From Paraburkholderia sp. PGU19 (GTDB lineage: Bacteria > Pseudomonadota > Gammaproteobacteria > Burkholderiales > Burkholderiaceae): 64,000 nucleotides of DNA. Of the stretch, positions 16,630 to 26,364 are shown piece after piece. Both the position numbers and the translations under genes were made by a program. Below the pieces are notes generated by a model. The model did no database searches. It was not told where the DNA came from and worked only from the letters and a program-made list of their open reading frames with translations. Positions within the stretch are counted from its first letter, which is position 1, and each line of letters opens with the position of its first letter. The stretch spans positions 1,860,001 to 1,924,000 of the forward strand of contig NZ_AP023180.1 of assembly GCF_013426915.1 (NCBI RefSeq), read 5' to 3'.

Positions 16630-17694
16630 CGCAAACTACGTTTTGCAGCCGCTGCCGCCGTCGCTCTCTCCCTGTGTTTTTCCACGCCCTCATTCGCTCA
16701 AGCCCGTAAGGACTTCAAGGTCTGCTGGACCATTTACGCCGGCTGGATGCCGTGGGGCTATGCGAAGACCCAGGGCATCATGTCCAAATGGGCGAAGAAG
16801 TACGGCATCAACGTCGATGTCGTGCAGTTGAACGACTACATCGAATCGATCAACCAGTACACGGCCGGCAAGTTCGACGGCTGCGCGATGACCAACATGG
16901 ACGCGCTGACCATTCCCGCAACGGGCGGCGTGGACAGCACGGCATTGATCGTCAGCGATTACTCGAACGGCAACGACGGCGTGCTCATCAAGGGCGCGGG
17001 CAAGAAAGTCGCGGACCTGAAGGGCCAACCCGTCAATCTCGTCGAACTCTCCGTCTCGCACTATCTGCTTGCGCGCGCACTCGAATCGGCAGGTATGAGC
17101 GAGCGCGACATCAAGACCGTCAACACGTCCGATGCCGACATCTCCGGCGCATTCGCCACGCCCACCGTGCACAACGCCGTCACGTGGAACCCGATGCTCG
17201 CCGATCTGAAGGCGAAGCCGAACGTCACGGAAGTGTTCGATTCGAGCCGCATTCCCGGCGAGATCATGGACATGATGGTCGTCAACACGAAGACGCTGCA
17301 TGACAACCCGGCACTCGGCAAGGCGTTGACGGGCGCATGGTTCGAAATCATGCAGACGATGCACGGCACGTCGCCCGACAGTCAGGCTGCGTTGACTGAG
17401 ATGGCCAAGGCATCAGGCACCGATCTCGCCGGCTACAAGGCGCAACTCTCCACCACGGCACTCTTCTACACGCCGCAACAGGCGCTCGATTTCGCCACCA
17501 GCCCGAACATGCCGAAGATCATGACGCGCGTCGCGCAGTTCTCGTTCGATCACGGTTTGCTCGGCAAGGGCGCGCCGAACGCGGGCGCTGTGGGCATGGC
17601 GTTCGACAACAACGTGGTGGTCGGCAGCAAGAGCAACCTGAAGCTGCGTTTCGATCCGACCTACGTGCGCCTGGCCGCGCAAGGCAAGCTGTGA
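16627..17694 (+). CDS. ABC transporter periplasmic binding protein, guanidine/urea-carboxylase region
   Basis: Exported binding protein of 355 residues related to nitrate/taurine/thiamine-type binding proteins. The signal peptide is MRKLRFAAAAAVALSLCFS to FAQA. The mature protein begins ARKDFKVCWTIYAGWMPWGY and continues with the family segments INQYTAGKFDGCAMTNMDAL and VHNAVTWNPML. The ATG at 16627 is chosen because it gives an intact signal peptide and follows GAGG; a longer in-frame start would fall inside the riboswitch. This family is found specifically beside urea/guanidine carboxylases. With the riboswitch it most likely captures guanidinium, although the ligand has to be tested. First gene of an eight-gene operon, four-part importer including the next two genes. 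Confidence 0.9.
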   Translation: MRKLRFAAAAAVALSLCFSTPSFAQARKDFKVCWTIYAGWMPWGYAKTQGIMSKWAKKYGINVDVVQLNDYIESINQYTAGKFDGCAMTNMDALTIPATGGVDSTALIVSDYSNGNDGVLIKGAGKKVADLKGQPVNLVELSVSHYLLARALESAGMSERDIKTVNTSDADISGAFATPTVHNAVTWNPMLADLKAKPNVTEVFDSSRIPGEIMDMMVVNTKTLHDNPALGKALTGAWFEIMQTMHGTSPDSQAALTEMAKASGTDLAGYKAQLSTTALFYTPQQALDFATSPNMPKIMTRVAQFSFDHGLLGKGAPNAGAVGMAFDNNVVVGSKSNLKLRFDPTYVRLAAQGKL

Positions 17695-17724
17695 GCGCAG
17701 CTTCAATCTGAGCAGGAGAGGCCC

Positions 17725-18540
17725 ATGCGGCTCATCAACCGACATCCTGGCCGCACCGGCAGTCTCATGCTGTTGCTGCTGCCCTTCATCGTGCTGATCG
17801 CGGTGTACTTCACCGGCTCGTCGCTGCGGCTGCAGGCGAATCCCGACGACAAGCTGCTGCCGTCCGCCACGCAGATGAAGGACGCGCTGCACGAATACGC
17901 GTTCAGCGAAGACAAGCGCACGGGCGAATACATGATGTGGGACGACACGGTGTCGAGCATGAAGCGGCTCGGCATCGGACTGGTCGCGAGCGCGGCGATT
18001 GCGCTGGTGTTCGGCATCGTGACGGGCAGCATTCCGCTCGCGGGCACGACGCTGTCGCCGTTCATCACGGTGATATCGATGATTCCACCGCTCGCGGTGC
18101 TGCCGATTCTCTTCATCGTGTTCGGTCTCGATGAGCTGTCGAAAGTCGTGCTGATCGTGATCGGCATCACGCCGATGATGATCCGCGATCTGCAACAGCG
18201 CACGCGCGAAATCCCCGAGGAACTGTGGATCAAGGCGCAAACGCTCGGCGCATCGAGCTGGACGCTGATTCTGCGGATGATCGTGCCGCAACTGCTGCCG
18301 CGTCTGTTGATTGCATTGCGTCTTGCGCTGACATCGGCGTGGCTGTTTCTGATCGCAGCGGAAGCGATCGCTTCGACGGATGGCCTCGGCTATCGCATCT
18401 TTCTCGTGCGCCGCTATCTCGCGATGGATGTGATCCTGCCGTACGTTGCGTGGATCACGCTGCTCGCGTGGCTGATCGACGCAGCGCTGCGCCGTCTCAC
18501 GCAATGGGCGTTCCCCTGGTACAACGGAGGCCGCGCATGA
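17725..18540 (+). CDS. ABC transporter permease, guanidine operon
   Basis: Inner-membrane permease of 271 residues of the SsuC/TauC type. An N-terminal helix (LMLLLLPFIVLIAVYFTGSS) is followed by a periplasmic loop and a five- or six-helix core. The EAA loop is present as WIKAQTLGASSWTLILRMIVPQ. The gene is 30 bases after the binding protein and overlaps the ATPase start (ATGA). It should form a homodimer across the membrane for the substrate caught by the preceding protein. Confidence 0.92.
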   Translation: MRLINRHPGRTGSLMLLLLPFIVLIAVYFTGSSLRLQANPDDKLLPSATQMKDALHEYAFSEDKRTGEYMMWDDTVSSMKRLGIGLVASAAIALVFGIVTGSIPLAGTTLSPFITVISMIPPLAVLPILFIVFGLDELSKVVLIVIGITPMMIRDLQQRTREIPEELWIKAQTLGASSWTLILRMIVPQLLPRLLIALRLALTSAWLFLIAAEAIASTDGLGYRIFLVRRYLAMDVILPYVAWITLLAWLIDAALRRLTQWAFPWYNGGRA

Positions 18541-19310
18541 TCGAGATCCGCAATCTGTGGAAACAGTACGACGATCAGGTCGTGCTGGAGCGGCTCAATC
18601 TGCGCATCGCGGAAGGCGAGTTCTGCTCGATGGTCGGCGCGTCAGGCTGCGGCAAGTCGACGTTCCTGCGTTTGCTGCTCGGCCAGGAACGTCCGACGCG
18701 CGGTGTCATCCTGCTCGACGGCGAGCCGTTGCCACCGGAGCCGGACCCGCATCGCGGCGTGGTGTTCCAGCGCTATTCGGTGTTCCCGCATCTGACCGTG
18801 CTGCGCAACGTGATGCTCGGCCTCGAACTCCCGCATGCGCCGCTCACGGGACGGCTGTTCGGCGCGCGCCGCCGCCTCGCACGCGATGAAGCCGTCGCGA
18901 TGCTCGCGCGCGTCGGCCTCGCCGATTCGCTCGACAAGTATCCGCATCAACTGTCGGGCGGCATGCAGCAACGTCTCGCACTGGCGCAGGCGCTGGTGAT
19001 GAAGCCGCGCGTGCTGCTGCTCGACGAACCGTTCGGCGCGCTCGATCCCGGCATCCGCCGCGACATGCATGAACTGCTGACCGGGCTATGGCGCGAAGCG
19101 AAGCTGACGGTCTTCATGGTCACGCACGACCTGAAAGAAGGCTTCACGCTCGGCAGCCGCGTGCTCGTCTTCGACAAGGTACGCATCGATCCTCAAGCGC
19201 CGCAGGCGTACGGCGCGCGCATCACCTACGACATTCCCCTCGAACGCAACGGCGTGCGCGAAGCTCACGCGGCGATGACGATTCCGCCGCTGCTCGCCGT
19301 ACCCGCATGA
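18537..19310 (+). CDS. ABC transporter ATP-binding protein, guanidine operon
   Basis: ATPase of 257 residues. Walker A is VGASGCGKSTFLRLL, the Q loop is in VVFQRYSVFPHL, the signature is LSGGMQQRLALAQAL, Walker B is VLLLDEPFGALDP and the switch His is in FMVTHDLKEGF. Its ATG overlaps the permease stop by four bases and has GGAGG before it. A roughly 10-residue Arg-rich insertion (LTGRLFGARRRLARDEAV) before the signature motif is somewhat longer than in typical taurine/nitrate-type ATPases. Confidence 0.94.
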   Translation: MIEIRNLWKQYDDQVVLERLNLRIAEGEFCSMVGASGCGKSTFLRLLLGQERPTRGVILLDGEPLPPEPDPHRGVVFQRYSVFPHLTVLRNVMLGLELPHAPLTGRLFGARRRLARDEAVAMLARVGLADSLDKYPHQLSGGMQQRLALAQALVMKPRVLLLDEPFGALDPGIRRDMHELLTGLWREAKLTVFMVTHDLKEGFTLGSRVLVFDKVRIDPQAPQAYGARITYDIPLERNGVREAHAAMTIPPLLAVPA

Positions 19311-19327
19311 TCGAAAGGACACAACCT

Positions 19328-20035
19328 ATGAACGAAACATTGCTCGAAGAAACCGTGCCCGGTGGAGGACATGCATCGCTGATCGTCAAGCGCGGCCAGT
19401 TGCTGCGCATCACCGATCTGCGCGGCGGCGCAAACGTCGCGATGTTGCTCTTCAACGCCGCCGAAAAAAGCGAGCGCCTGAATCTGCCCGACACGCTCAA
19501 GTGCCAGCACACGGCGAAGCTCACCAAAGGCCATTGCCTCTACTCCGACATGGGCCGCGTGCTCGCCGCGATCGTCGCGGATACGTGCGGCTGGCACGAC
19601 AGTCTCGCGGGTGTGTCGAACGCGGCCGAAGTGTTGGAGAAGTACGGGCAAGGCCGCTATCAGGAATTGCGCAACGCGTTCTACCGCAATGGCACCGACA
19701 ACCTGCTCGTCGAACTCGGCAAATGGGGACTCGGCGTGTCTGATCTGCTGATGACGCTGAATCTCTTCAGCCGCGTCGATGTGACGGATGCGGGAGCGCT
19801 CAGCTTCGTCGAAGGCAATTCGAAAACGGGCGACTACATCGAGCTGTATGCGCCGATGAACACGCTCGTCGTGCTGACCGCGATCCAGCATCCGCTCGAC
19901 CCGAATCCGGAATATGCGCCGAAGCCCGTGAAGCTCACACTGCACACCGCCAACAGTCAGGTCGCCGAAATCTGCCGTACGTCGTGCGATGAAAACACCC
20001 GCGGCTTCATCAACACCGAACGATTCTTTCTCTGA
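19328..20035 (+). CDS. Urea-carboxylase-associated protein 2 family; carboxyguanidine deiminase subunit (Cgd)
   Basis: Soluble protein of 235 residues in the DUF1989 / urea-carboxylase-associated protein 2 group. Landmarks: [20 protein letters not shown], a metal-site-like [20 protein letters not shown], and [13 protein letters not shown]. Work on bacterial guanidine use has shown that the two associated proteins form carboxyguanidine deiminase (CgdAB), which converts carboxyguanidine to allophanate and ammonia. I do not assign which subunit letter this is. The start at 19328 follows GAAAGGAC and gives the expected family N-terminus. It is 13 bases before the second subunit. Confidence 0.9.
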   Translation: MNETLLEETVPGGGHASLIVKRGQLLRITDLRGGANVAMLLFNAAEKSERLNLPDTLKCQHTAKLTKGHCLYSDMGRVLAAIVADTCGWHDSLAGVSNAAEVLEKYGQGRYQELRNAFYRNGTDNLLVELGKWGLGVSDLLMTLNLFSRVDVTDAGALSFVEGNSKTGDYIELYAPMNTLVVLTAIQHPLDPNPEYAPKPVKLTLHTANSQVAEICRTSCDENTRGFINTERFFL

Positions 20036-20049
20036 GCGGAACGCGCGCC

Positions 20050-20694
20050 ATGACGACATCCATCCTCACGACCAGCACGCTCGACCCCGCCGACGCGATC
20101 TTTCGCGAAACCTTGCCCGCAGGAGAACCGTGGCTCAAGGAACTGAAAGCGGGCCAGACGCTGCGCATTCGCGACGTAGAAGGCAATCAGGCGATCGACA
20201 CGCTGTTCTACAGCCTCGCCGATCCGCGCGAACGCTACGACGCGCAACGCACGCTGCGCCGCCAGCAAAGCCTCTATCTGACGACGGGCACCGTGCTCTA
20301 CTCGAACCTCGGCAACCCGATGCTGACCATCGTCGCCGATACCTGCGGGCGTCACGACACGCTCGGCGGCGCGTGCGCGCAGGAGAGCAACACGGTGCGC
20401 TACGCGCTCGAAAAGCGCTACATGCACAGCTGCCGCGATAACTACCTGCGCGCATGCGCGCATGACGGCCGTCTGTCGAAAACCGACATCGCCGCCAACA
20501 TCAATTTCTTCATGAATGTGCCCGTCACATCCGAGGGCGGCCTCACATTCGAGGACGGCATTTCCGCGCCCGGCAAATACGTCGAAGTACGCGCGGAAAT
20601 GGACGTGATCGTGCTGATTTCGAACTGCCCGCAACTGAACAATCCGTGCAACGCCTACAACCCCACTCCCGCGGAGCTGACGATATGGAACTGA
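20050..20694 (+). CDS. Urea-carboxylase-associated protein 1 family; carboxyguanidine deiminase subunit (Cgd)
   Basis: Partner of the previous gene, 214 residues. It shares the same fold cues: [62 protein letters not shown], then [14 protein letters not shown] and the terminal [14 protein letters not shown]. Conserved Cys and His residues in the CGRHD and QESN regions are likely metal ligands. The pair deiminates carboxyguanidine made by the carboxylase downstream. The last codons run 4 bases past the final conserved Trp-Asn, as normal for the family. About 190 bases separate it from the carboxylase. Confidence 0.9.
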   Translation: MTTSILTTSTLDPADAIFRETLPAGEPWLKELKAGQTLRIRDVEGNQAIDTLFYSLADPRERYDAQRTLRRQQSLYLTTGTVLYSNLGNPMLTIVADTCGRHDTLGGACAQESNTVRYALEKRYMHSCRDNYLRACAHDGRLSKTDIAANINFFMNVPVTSEGGLTFEDGISAPGKYVEVRAEMDVIVLISNCPQLNNPCNAYNPTPAELTIWN

Positions 20695-20886
20695 GCACAC
20701 TGCGTCTCTGGTTCTACACGGTGATGAAAGTGCGCGCGGGGCGTTTGATGCGCATCGACGAATCTACGAAATACACGAAGCACCAAGCCCGCTTTTAAGA
20801 CCTGAAACGAAGCGACCTGCCGTGGACGACCTCGGCATGCATGTCCACGTGGCGGGACGACCCGCCCACGCATTGAACATCCACTC

Positions 20887-23800
20887 ATGTTCGATAAAGT
20901 CCTCATTGCGAATCGCGGCGCGATTGCCTGCCGCATTCTGCGCACGCTGCGCGAACTGAATGTCGAAGGCGTCGCTGTTTACAGCGAAGCGGACCGCGCG
21001 AGCCGTCACGTCAGCCTCGCCGATACGGCATGCAGTCTCGGCGACGGCGCGGCGAGCGTCACCTATCTCGACATCGCGAAGATTCTGGAGATCGCGCGTG
21101 CGCAAGGCGCGCAGGCGATTCATCCGGGCTACGGTTTCCTGTCCGAAAACGCGGCCTTTGCCGAAGCGTGCGAAGCCGCAGGCATCGCGTTCATCGGCCC
21201 GACGCCCGCACAATTGCGCGAGTTCGGCCTCAAGCACACGGCCCGCGCGATCGCCGCCGGACAGGGTGTGCCGATGCTGGAAGGCACAGGCCTGCTCGAC
21301 GGCCTCGACGCCGCGCTCGAAGCGGCGCAACGCATCGGCTATCCGGTGATGCTGAAAAGCACGGCGGGCGGCGGCGGCATCGGCATGCGAGTGTGCCGCT
21401 CGGCGGACGAACTGGTGTCACAGTTCGACAATGTGAAGCGCCTCGGACAGAACAACTTCAGCGATGCGGGCGTGTTCCTCGAAAAGTACATCGAGAAAGC
21501 GCGGCATCTCGAAGTGCAGGTATTCGGCGACGGCAAGGGCGCGGCGATTGCGCTCGGCGTGCGCGATTGCTCGGTGCAGCGGCGCAACCAGAAGGTGCTT
21601 GAAGAAACGCCCGCGCCGAATCTGCCCAACGGCGTCGAAGCCGCGCTGTGCGATGCGGCGATCCGGCTCGCGCAAGCGGTGTCGTATCGCTCGGCGGGCA
21701 CCGTCGAATTCGTCTACGACAGCGAGGCCGCGCGCTTCTACTTTCTCGAAGTGAACACGCGTTTGCAGGTCGAGCATGGCGTGACCGAACAGGTGTGGGG
21801 CGTGGACCTGGTGCGCTGGATGATCGAACTGGCAGCGGGCACGCTCGCGCCGCTTGATGTGTTGTCGCGCGATCTGAAGCCGCAAGGCCACGCGATCCAG
21901 GCGCGTCTCTATGCGGAAGATCCGGGCCGCGATTTCAAGCCCTGCCCGGGGCTGCTGACCGATGTGTCGTTTCCGCATGCCAATGGCCGCGCGCTGCGTA
22001 TCGACACATGGATTGAAGCCGGTTGTGAAGTGCCGCCGTGGTTCGATCCGATGCTCGCGAAGCTGATCGCATGGCAACCGACTCGCGACGCAGCGCGCCA
22101 TGCGCTCGATGCCGCGCTTGAAGCATCTCGCATTTATGGCGTCGAGACGAACCGCGACTATCTGCGGCAGATTCTTGCCGACACGCCGTTCGCGAGCGGC
22201 CATCCGTGGACGCGTTGCCTCGAAGGCCTGCGTTATCACGCATCGACCTTCGAAGTGCTCGGCGGCGGCACGCAGACGACTGTGCAGGACTATCCGGGCC
22301 GTCCGGGCTACTGGGCCGTGGGCGTGCCGCCCTCGGGACCGATGGACGATCGCGCGTTGCGTCTCGGCAATCGTCTGCTCGGCAACGACGCGCAGGCCGC
22401 CGCGCTCGAAATCACGATGAGCGGGCCCACGCTGCGCTTCAACACCGACGCCGTCGTCACGGTGACGGGCGCGACGCTCCCCGTGATGCTCGACGACATC
22501 CCGCAACCGATGAACACGACGTTCCTGGTTGCCGCCGGTTCGACGCTCGCACTCGGCACGATTCGCGGCGCAGGCGCGCGCGCCTATCTGTGCGTGCGCG
22601 GCGGGCTGGACGTCGCGCAGTATCTGGGCAGCCGCAGCACGTTCACGCTCGGGCAGTTCGGCGGCCACGGCGGACGCGCGCTGCGCGCGGGCGACGTGTT
22701 GCATCTTCATCCGCTCGCTGATCGCGATGCGGGCGCTTCAATGCCCGCCGCGCTCGCGCATCGCCTCGACGATGTGCGCGTGCTGCGCGTGATCTACGGT
22801 CCACATGGCGCGCCCGAATACTTCAGCGCGCGCTATATCGAGCAGTTTCTCGACACCGACTGGGAGATCCATTTCAATTCGAGCCGAACGGGTGTGCGGC
22901 TGATCGGTCCGAAGCCCGAATGGACGCGCGCGGACGGCGGCGAAGCGGGACTGCATCCGTCGAACATTCACGACAATCCGTACGCCGTCGGCGCGGTCGA
23001 TTTCACCGGCGATATGCCCGTCATTCTCGGTCCGGACGGTCCGAGCCTTGGCGGCTTCGTGTGTCCCGTCACGGTGATCGAAGCGGATCTGTGGCAGATC
23101 GGCCAGTTGAAGGCGGGTGACAAGGTGCGCTTCGTACCCGTCGATATCGCCACGGCGCGCGAAGCGGCACGCGCACGCATCGAAGAAGTGGACACGCTCG
23201 CAGCACAGGCAACGTCACCGCATGCCGATGAACACCGCGCGGACTTGCAATCGCCCATCGTGCTGAACGTCGGCGAAGGCGATGACCGGCTCGTCGCGCG
23301 ATTGTCCGGCGATACGCACCTGCTGCTCGAAATCGGACCGTCCGAACTCGATCTCGTGCTGCGCTTTCGCGGCCACGCATTGATGCAATCGCTCGAAGCG
23401 TTGCAGTTACCCGGCGTGATCGATCTGACGCCCGGCATCCGTTCGCTGCAGGTCCACTATCAGCCGGAGCAATTGCCGCTCGCGACGCTGCTCGATCATG
23501 TCGCGGCGACATGGCAACGCGTGCTGCTGCAAAAGGATCTGCGCGCGCCGTCGCGTGTGGTGCATCTGCCGCTGTCGTGGGACGACCCCGCGTGTCAGCT
23601 TGCCATCGACAAATATATGACCACCGTGCGCAAGGACGCGCCGTGGTGCCCGAGCAATCTGGAGTTCATCCGCCGCATCAACGACCTCGATTCAATCGAT
23701 GCCGTGAAGCGCATCGTGTTCGACGCGAGCTATCTGGTGATGGGTCTCGGCGACGTCTATCTCGGCGCACCCGTCGCGACGCCGCTCGATCCGCGTCACC

Positions 23801-24501
23801 GTCTCGTGACGACGAAGTACAACCCGGCGCGTACGTGGACCGCCGAGAATTCCGTCGGCATCGGCGGCGCGTATCTGTGCGTGTATGGCATGGAAGGGCC
23901 GGGCGGCTATCAGTTCGTCGGACGCACGCTGCAGATGTGGAACCGCTATCGCGAAGTCGCGGATTTCGCGGGACGTCCATACCTGTTGCGCTTCTTCGAT
24001 CAGATCCGCTTCTACGAAGTCTCCGCCGACGAACTACTGCGCATCCGCGAAGCGTTTCCGCTCGGCCGTTATCCGCTGAAGATCGAAGAGACCGAGTTGT
24101 CGCTGGCCGACTATCAGGCGTTTCTCGAACGCGAGGCGGACGACATCGCGCAGTTCCGCACGCGTCAGCAAGCGGCGTTTCAAGCTGAGCGGCAGCGTTG
24201 GCACGAAGCGGGCAGCAACGAAGACACGCTGGAGCCGCCTGTTATCGCCGACGCGGAAATCGCGCCGCTCACCGACGGCCAGATCGCCGTCGATAGCGAA
24301 ATTGCCGGCAATCTGTGGCAAGTGCGCGTCGAGCCCGGCGCGAGCGTCGAAGCGGGCGACGTGCTGCTCGTGATCGAGTCGATGAAGATGGAAATATCCG
24401 TTATCGCGCCTTGCGCGGGCACTGTCGGCGAGATTCATGTCGCGCCGGGTTCGCCCGTTCGCGCGGGGCAGCGCGTCGTCGTGATCGACCAGCACGCATG
24501 A
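20887..24501 (+). CDS. Biotin-dependent guanidine carboxylase (urea carboxylase family)
   Basis: A single 1204-residue chain with all partial activities. Biotin carboxylase occupies about 1-445 (MFDKVLIANRGAIACRILRT, glycine loop KSTAGGGGIGMRVC, NTRLQVEHGVTE). The carboxyltransferase follows as an AHS2-like half (about 450-755, TVQDYPGRPGYWAVGVPPSG) and an AHS1-like half (about 795-1060). The biotinyl domain is about 1130-1204 with Lys1167 in VIESMKMEIS. In the active-site segment HPSNIHDNPYAVGAVDFTGD, Asp705 aligns by position with residue 1330 of Kluyveromyces lactis urea carboxylase. I recall that this is Asn in urea carboxylases and Asp in guanidine carboxylases. That, plus the guanidine riboswitch and the Cgd genes, argues for guanidine as substrate. 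It converts guanidine, ATP and bicarbonate to carboxyguanidine. Confidence 0.93.
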   Translation: MFDKVLIANRGAIACRILRTLRELNVEGVAVYSEADRASRHVSLADTACSLGDGAASVTYLDIAKILEIARAQGAQAIHPGYGFLSENAAFAEACEAAGIAFIGPTPAQLREFGLKHTARAIAAGQGVPMLEGTGLLDGLDAALEAAQRIGYPVMLKSTAGGGGIGMRVCRSADELVSQFDNVKRLGQNNFSDAGVFLEKYIEKARHLEVQVFGDGKGAAIALGVRDCSVQRRNQKVLEETPAPNLPNGVEAALCDAAIRLAQAVSYRSAGTVEFVYDSEAARFYFLEVNTRLQVEHGVTEQVWGVDLVRWMIELAAGTLAPLDVLSRDLKPQGHAIQARLYAEDPGRDFKPCPGLLTDVSFPHANGRALRIDTWIEAGCEVPPWFDPMLAKLIAWQPTRDAARHALDAALEASRIYGVETNRDYLRQILADTPFASGHPWTRCLEGLRYHASTFEVLGGGTQTTVQDYPGRPGYWAVGVPPSGPMDDRALRLGNRLLGNDAQAAALEITMSGPTLRFNTDAVVTVTGATLPVMLDDIPQPMNTTFLVAAGSTLALGTIRGAGARAYLCVRGGLDVAQYLGSRSTFTLGQFGGHGGRALRAGDVLHLHPLADRDAGASMPAALAHRLDDVRVLRVIYGPHGAPEYFSARYIEQFLDTDWEIHFNSSRTGVRLIGPKPEWTRADGGEAGLHPSNIHDNPYAVGAVDFTGDMPVILGPDGPSLGGFVCPVTVIEADLWQIGQLKAGDKVRFVPVDIATAREAARARIEEVDTLAAQATSPHADEHRADLQSPIVLNVGEGDDRLVARLSGDTHLLLEIGPSELDLVLRFRGHALMQSLEALQLPGVIDLTPGIRSLQVHYQPEQLPLATLLDHVAATWQRVLLQKDLRAPSRVVHLPLSWDDPACQLAIDKYMTTVRKDAPWCPSNLEFIRRINDLDSIDAVKRIVFDASYLVMGLGDVYLGAPVATPLDPRHRLVTTKYNPARTWTAENSVGIGGAYLCVYGMEGPGGYQFVGRTLQMWNRYREVADFAGRPYLLRFFDQIRFYEVSADELLRIREAFPLGRYPLKIEETELSLADYQAFLEREADDIAQFRTRQQAAFQAERQRWHEAGSNEDTLEPPVIADAEIAPLTDGQIAVDSEIAGNLWQVRVEPGASVEAGDVLLVIESMKMEISVIAPCAGTVGEIHVAPGSPVRAGQRVVVIDQHA

Positions 24502-24549
24502 GACACCTCATTTGACACTTCACTTCAACGCATTAAGGAACCATCGGAC

Positions 24550-26352
24550 ATGGATTCATTCGATCTGCGTCTTCCCGCTGTGCGCGCCGCGTATCGCGAA
24601 GGCCGTGTCACGCCGCGCGCACTGATTGGCGCATTGCGCGAACGCGCCGCGGCACTGAACCCGGACTATCACCTGTTCATTCATCTGCTGTCCGACGCGG
24701 AAATCGAGCCTTATCTCGCGGCGCTCGACGGGCGCGCTGTCGATTCTTTGCCGCTTTACGGCGTGCCGTTTGCATTGAAGGACAATATCGATCTCACCGA
24801 CATTCCGACGACGGCCGCCTGCCCCGCTTTCGCGTATACGCCTCAAGACTCGGCGACACTCGTCGCGCAACTAATCGCACTCGGCGCGGTGCCGATCGGC
24901 AAAACCAATCTCGACCAGTTCGCGACGGGACTCAACGGCACGCGCTCGCCGTACGGCAAGTGCCGCAATAGCGTGCACGCCGCGTATCCTTCGGGTGGAT
25001 CGAGCGCGGGGTCGTCTCTGGCCGTGGCGCTCGGCGTCGCGAGCTTCGCGCTCGGCACCGATACGGCCGGCTCGGGCCGCGTGCCCGCCGCGCTGAACAA
25101 CCTCGTCGGCACTAAGGGAACCAAGGGCTTGCTGTCGACGGCGGGCGTCGTGCCCGCCTGCCGCACGCTCGACTGCGTGACGTATTTCACCGCGACGGCC
25201 AGCGAGGCGAGCGAACTGCTCGCGCTCACCGCCCGCCATGATCCCGCCGATGCCTACAGCCGCGCGAATCCGCAATGGAACGACGCAGCCGCGTTCGGCG
25301 CCGTCACGCGCTTTCACTTCGGCGTGCCGCGTCAGCTGGAATTTGCCGGCTGCGAAGAAAGCCCCGCGCTATTCGCGCAGGCGCGCACGGCGCTCGAAGC
25401 GATCGGCGGCGAGGCCGTCGAGATCGACTTCGCGCCCTTCGTCGAAGCGGCGCGACTACTCTATGAAGGACCATGGGTTGCCGAGCGCTATAGCGTGGCA
25501 GGTGCGCTGATGGAATCGCAACCCGACGCCGTGCTGCCCGTGATTCGCGACGTGCTCGCGAAGGCGCCGGGCGCGACCGCCGTCGATGCATTTCGCGCAC
25601 AGTACAAACTTCAGGCGCTGAAGCAGCGTTGCGATGCCGTGCTCGCGGAACTCGATTGCGTGCTGACACCGTCCATTCCGCGTGCCGTCACGCTCGATGA
25701 ACTGGCGCGCGATCCTATCGGCCCGAACTCACTGCTGGGCTACTACACGAACTTCATGAATCTGCTCGATTACGCTGCGATCGCGACGCCCGCGGGTTTC
25801 ATGCGCAATGGGCTGCCGTGGGGCGTGACGCTGTTCGGCCGCGCGTTCACCGATCAATATTTGCTGAGCATCGCCGATGCGCTGCATCGCAAGCTGAATG
25901 TGCCGCTGATCGGCGGCGCGAAGCAGGATGCCGATGTGCCCGCGCGCGCGGCACGCAACGACAGGATGAAGCTCGTTGTGTGCGGCGCGCATCTCGAAGG
26001 CTTGGCACTCAATGGACAGTTGATCGCGCGTGGCGCGCGCCTCGTCGAGAAGACCGCCAGCGCGCCGCGCTACCGGCTATATGCGCTGACGGGCGGCGGC
26101 GCGACGCAACGGCCTGGCATGACGCGAGATACAACGAACGGCGCGGCAATCGAGGTCGAAGTCTGGGAGTTGCCGGGCAGCGAAGCCGGCTCGTTTCTCG
26201 CGGGCATTCCCGCGCCGCTCGCGCTCGGCAAGGTCGAGCTTGCGGACGGACGCTGGGAAACTGGCTTCATGTGCGAAGCGTACGGTCTTGAAGGCGCCGT
26301 CGATATCACGCAATACGGCGGCTGGCGCGCCTGGCTGCAACGCGCTACCTGA
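24550..26352 (+). CDS. atzF: Allophanate hydrolase
   Basis: Last enzyme of the guanidine operon, 600 residues. The amidase-signature domain (about 1-440) has the Lys77-cisSer151-Ser175 triad visible in GVPFALKDNIDL, YPSGGSSAGSSLA and GTDTAGSGRVPAAL. The C-terminal allophanate-hydrolase domain (about 470-600) includes RYRLYALTGGGATQRPGM and the GFMCEAYGLEGAVDITQYGG end. The amidase domain hydrolyses allophanate to N-carboxycarbamate and ammonia; the C-terminal domain is thought to decarboxylate it. It starts 48 bases after the carboxylase with GGAACC upstream. Products are ammonia and CO2, so the operon yields nitrogen. Confidence 0.96.
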   Translation: MDSFDLRLPAVRAAYREGRVTPRALIGALRERAAALNPDYHLFIHLLSDAEIEPYLAALDGRAVDSLPLYGVPFALKDNIDLTDIPTTAACPAFAYTPQDSATLVAQLIALGAVPIGKTNLDQFATGLNGTRSPYGKCRNSVHAAYPSGGSSAGSSLAVALGVASFALGTDTAGSGRVPAALNNLVGTKGTKGLLSTAGVVPACRTLDCVTYFTATASEASELLALTARHDPADAYSRANPQWNDAAAFGAVTRFHFGVPRQLEFAGCEESPALFAQARTALEAIGGEAVEIDFAPFVEAARLLYEGPWVAERYSVAGALMESQPDAVLPVIRDVLAKAPGATAVDAFRAQYKLQALKQRCDAVLAELDCVLTPSIPRAVTLDELARDPIGPNSLLGYYTNFMNLLDYAAIATPAGFMRNGLPWGVTLFGRAFTDQYLLSIADALHRKLNVPLIGGAKQDADVPARAARNDRMKLVVCGAHLEGLALNGQLIARGARLVEKTASAPRYRLYALTGGGATQRPGMTRDTTNGAAIEVEVWELPGSEAGSFLAGIPAPLALGKVELADGRWETGFMCEAYGLEGAVDITQYGGWRAWLQRAT

Positions 26353-26364
26353 ACCATGCCTTAA

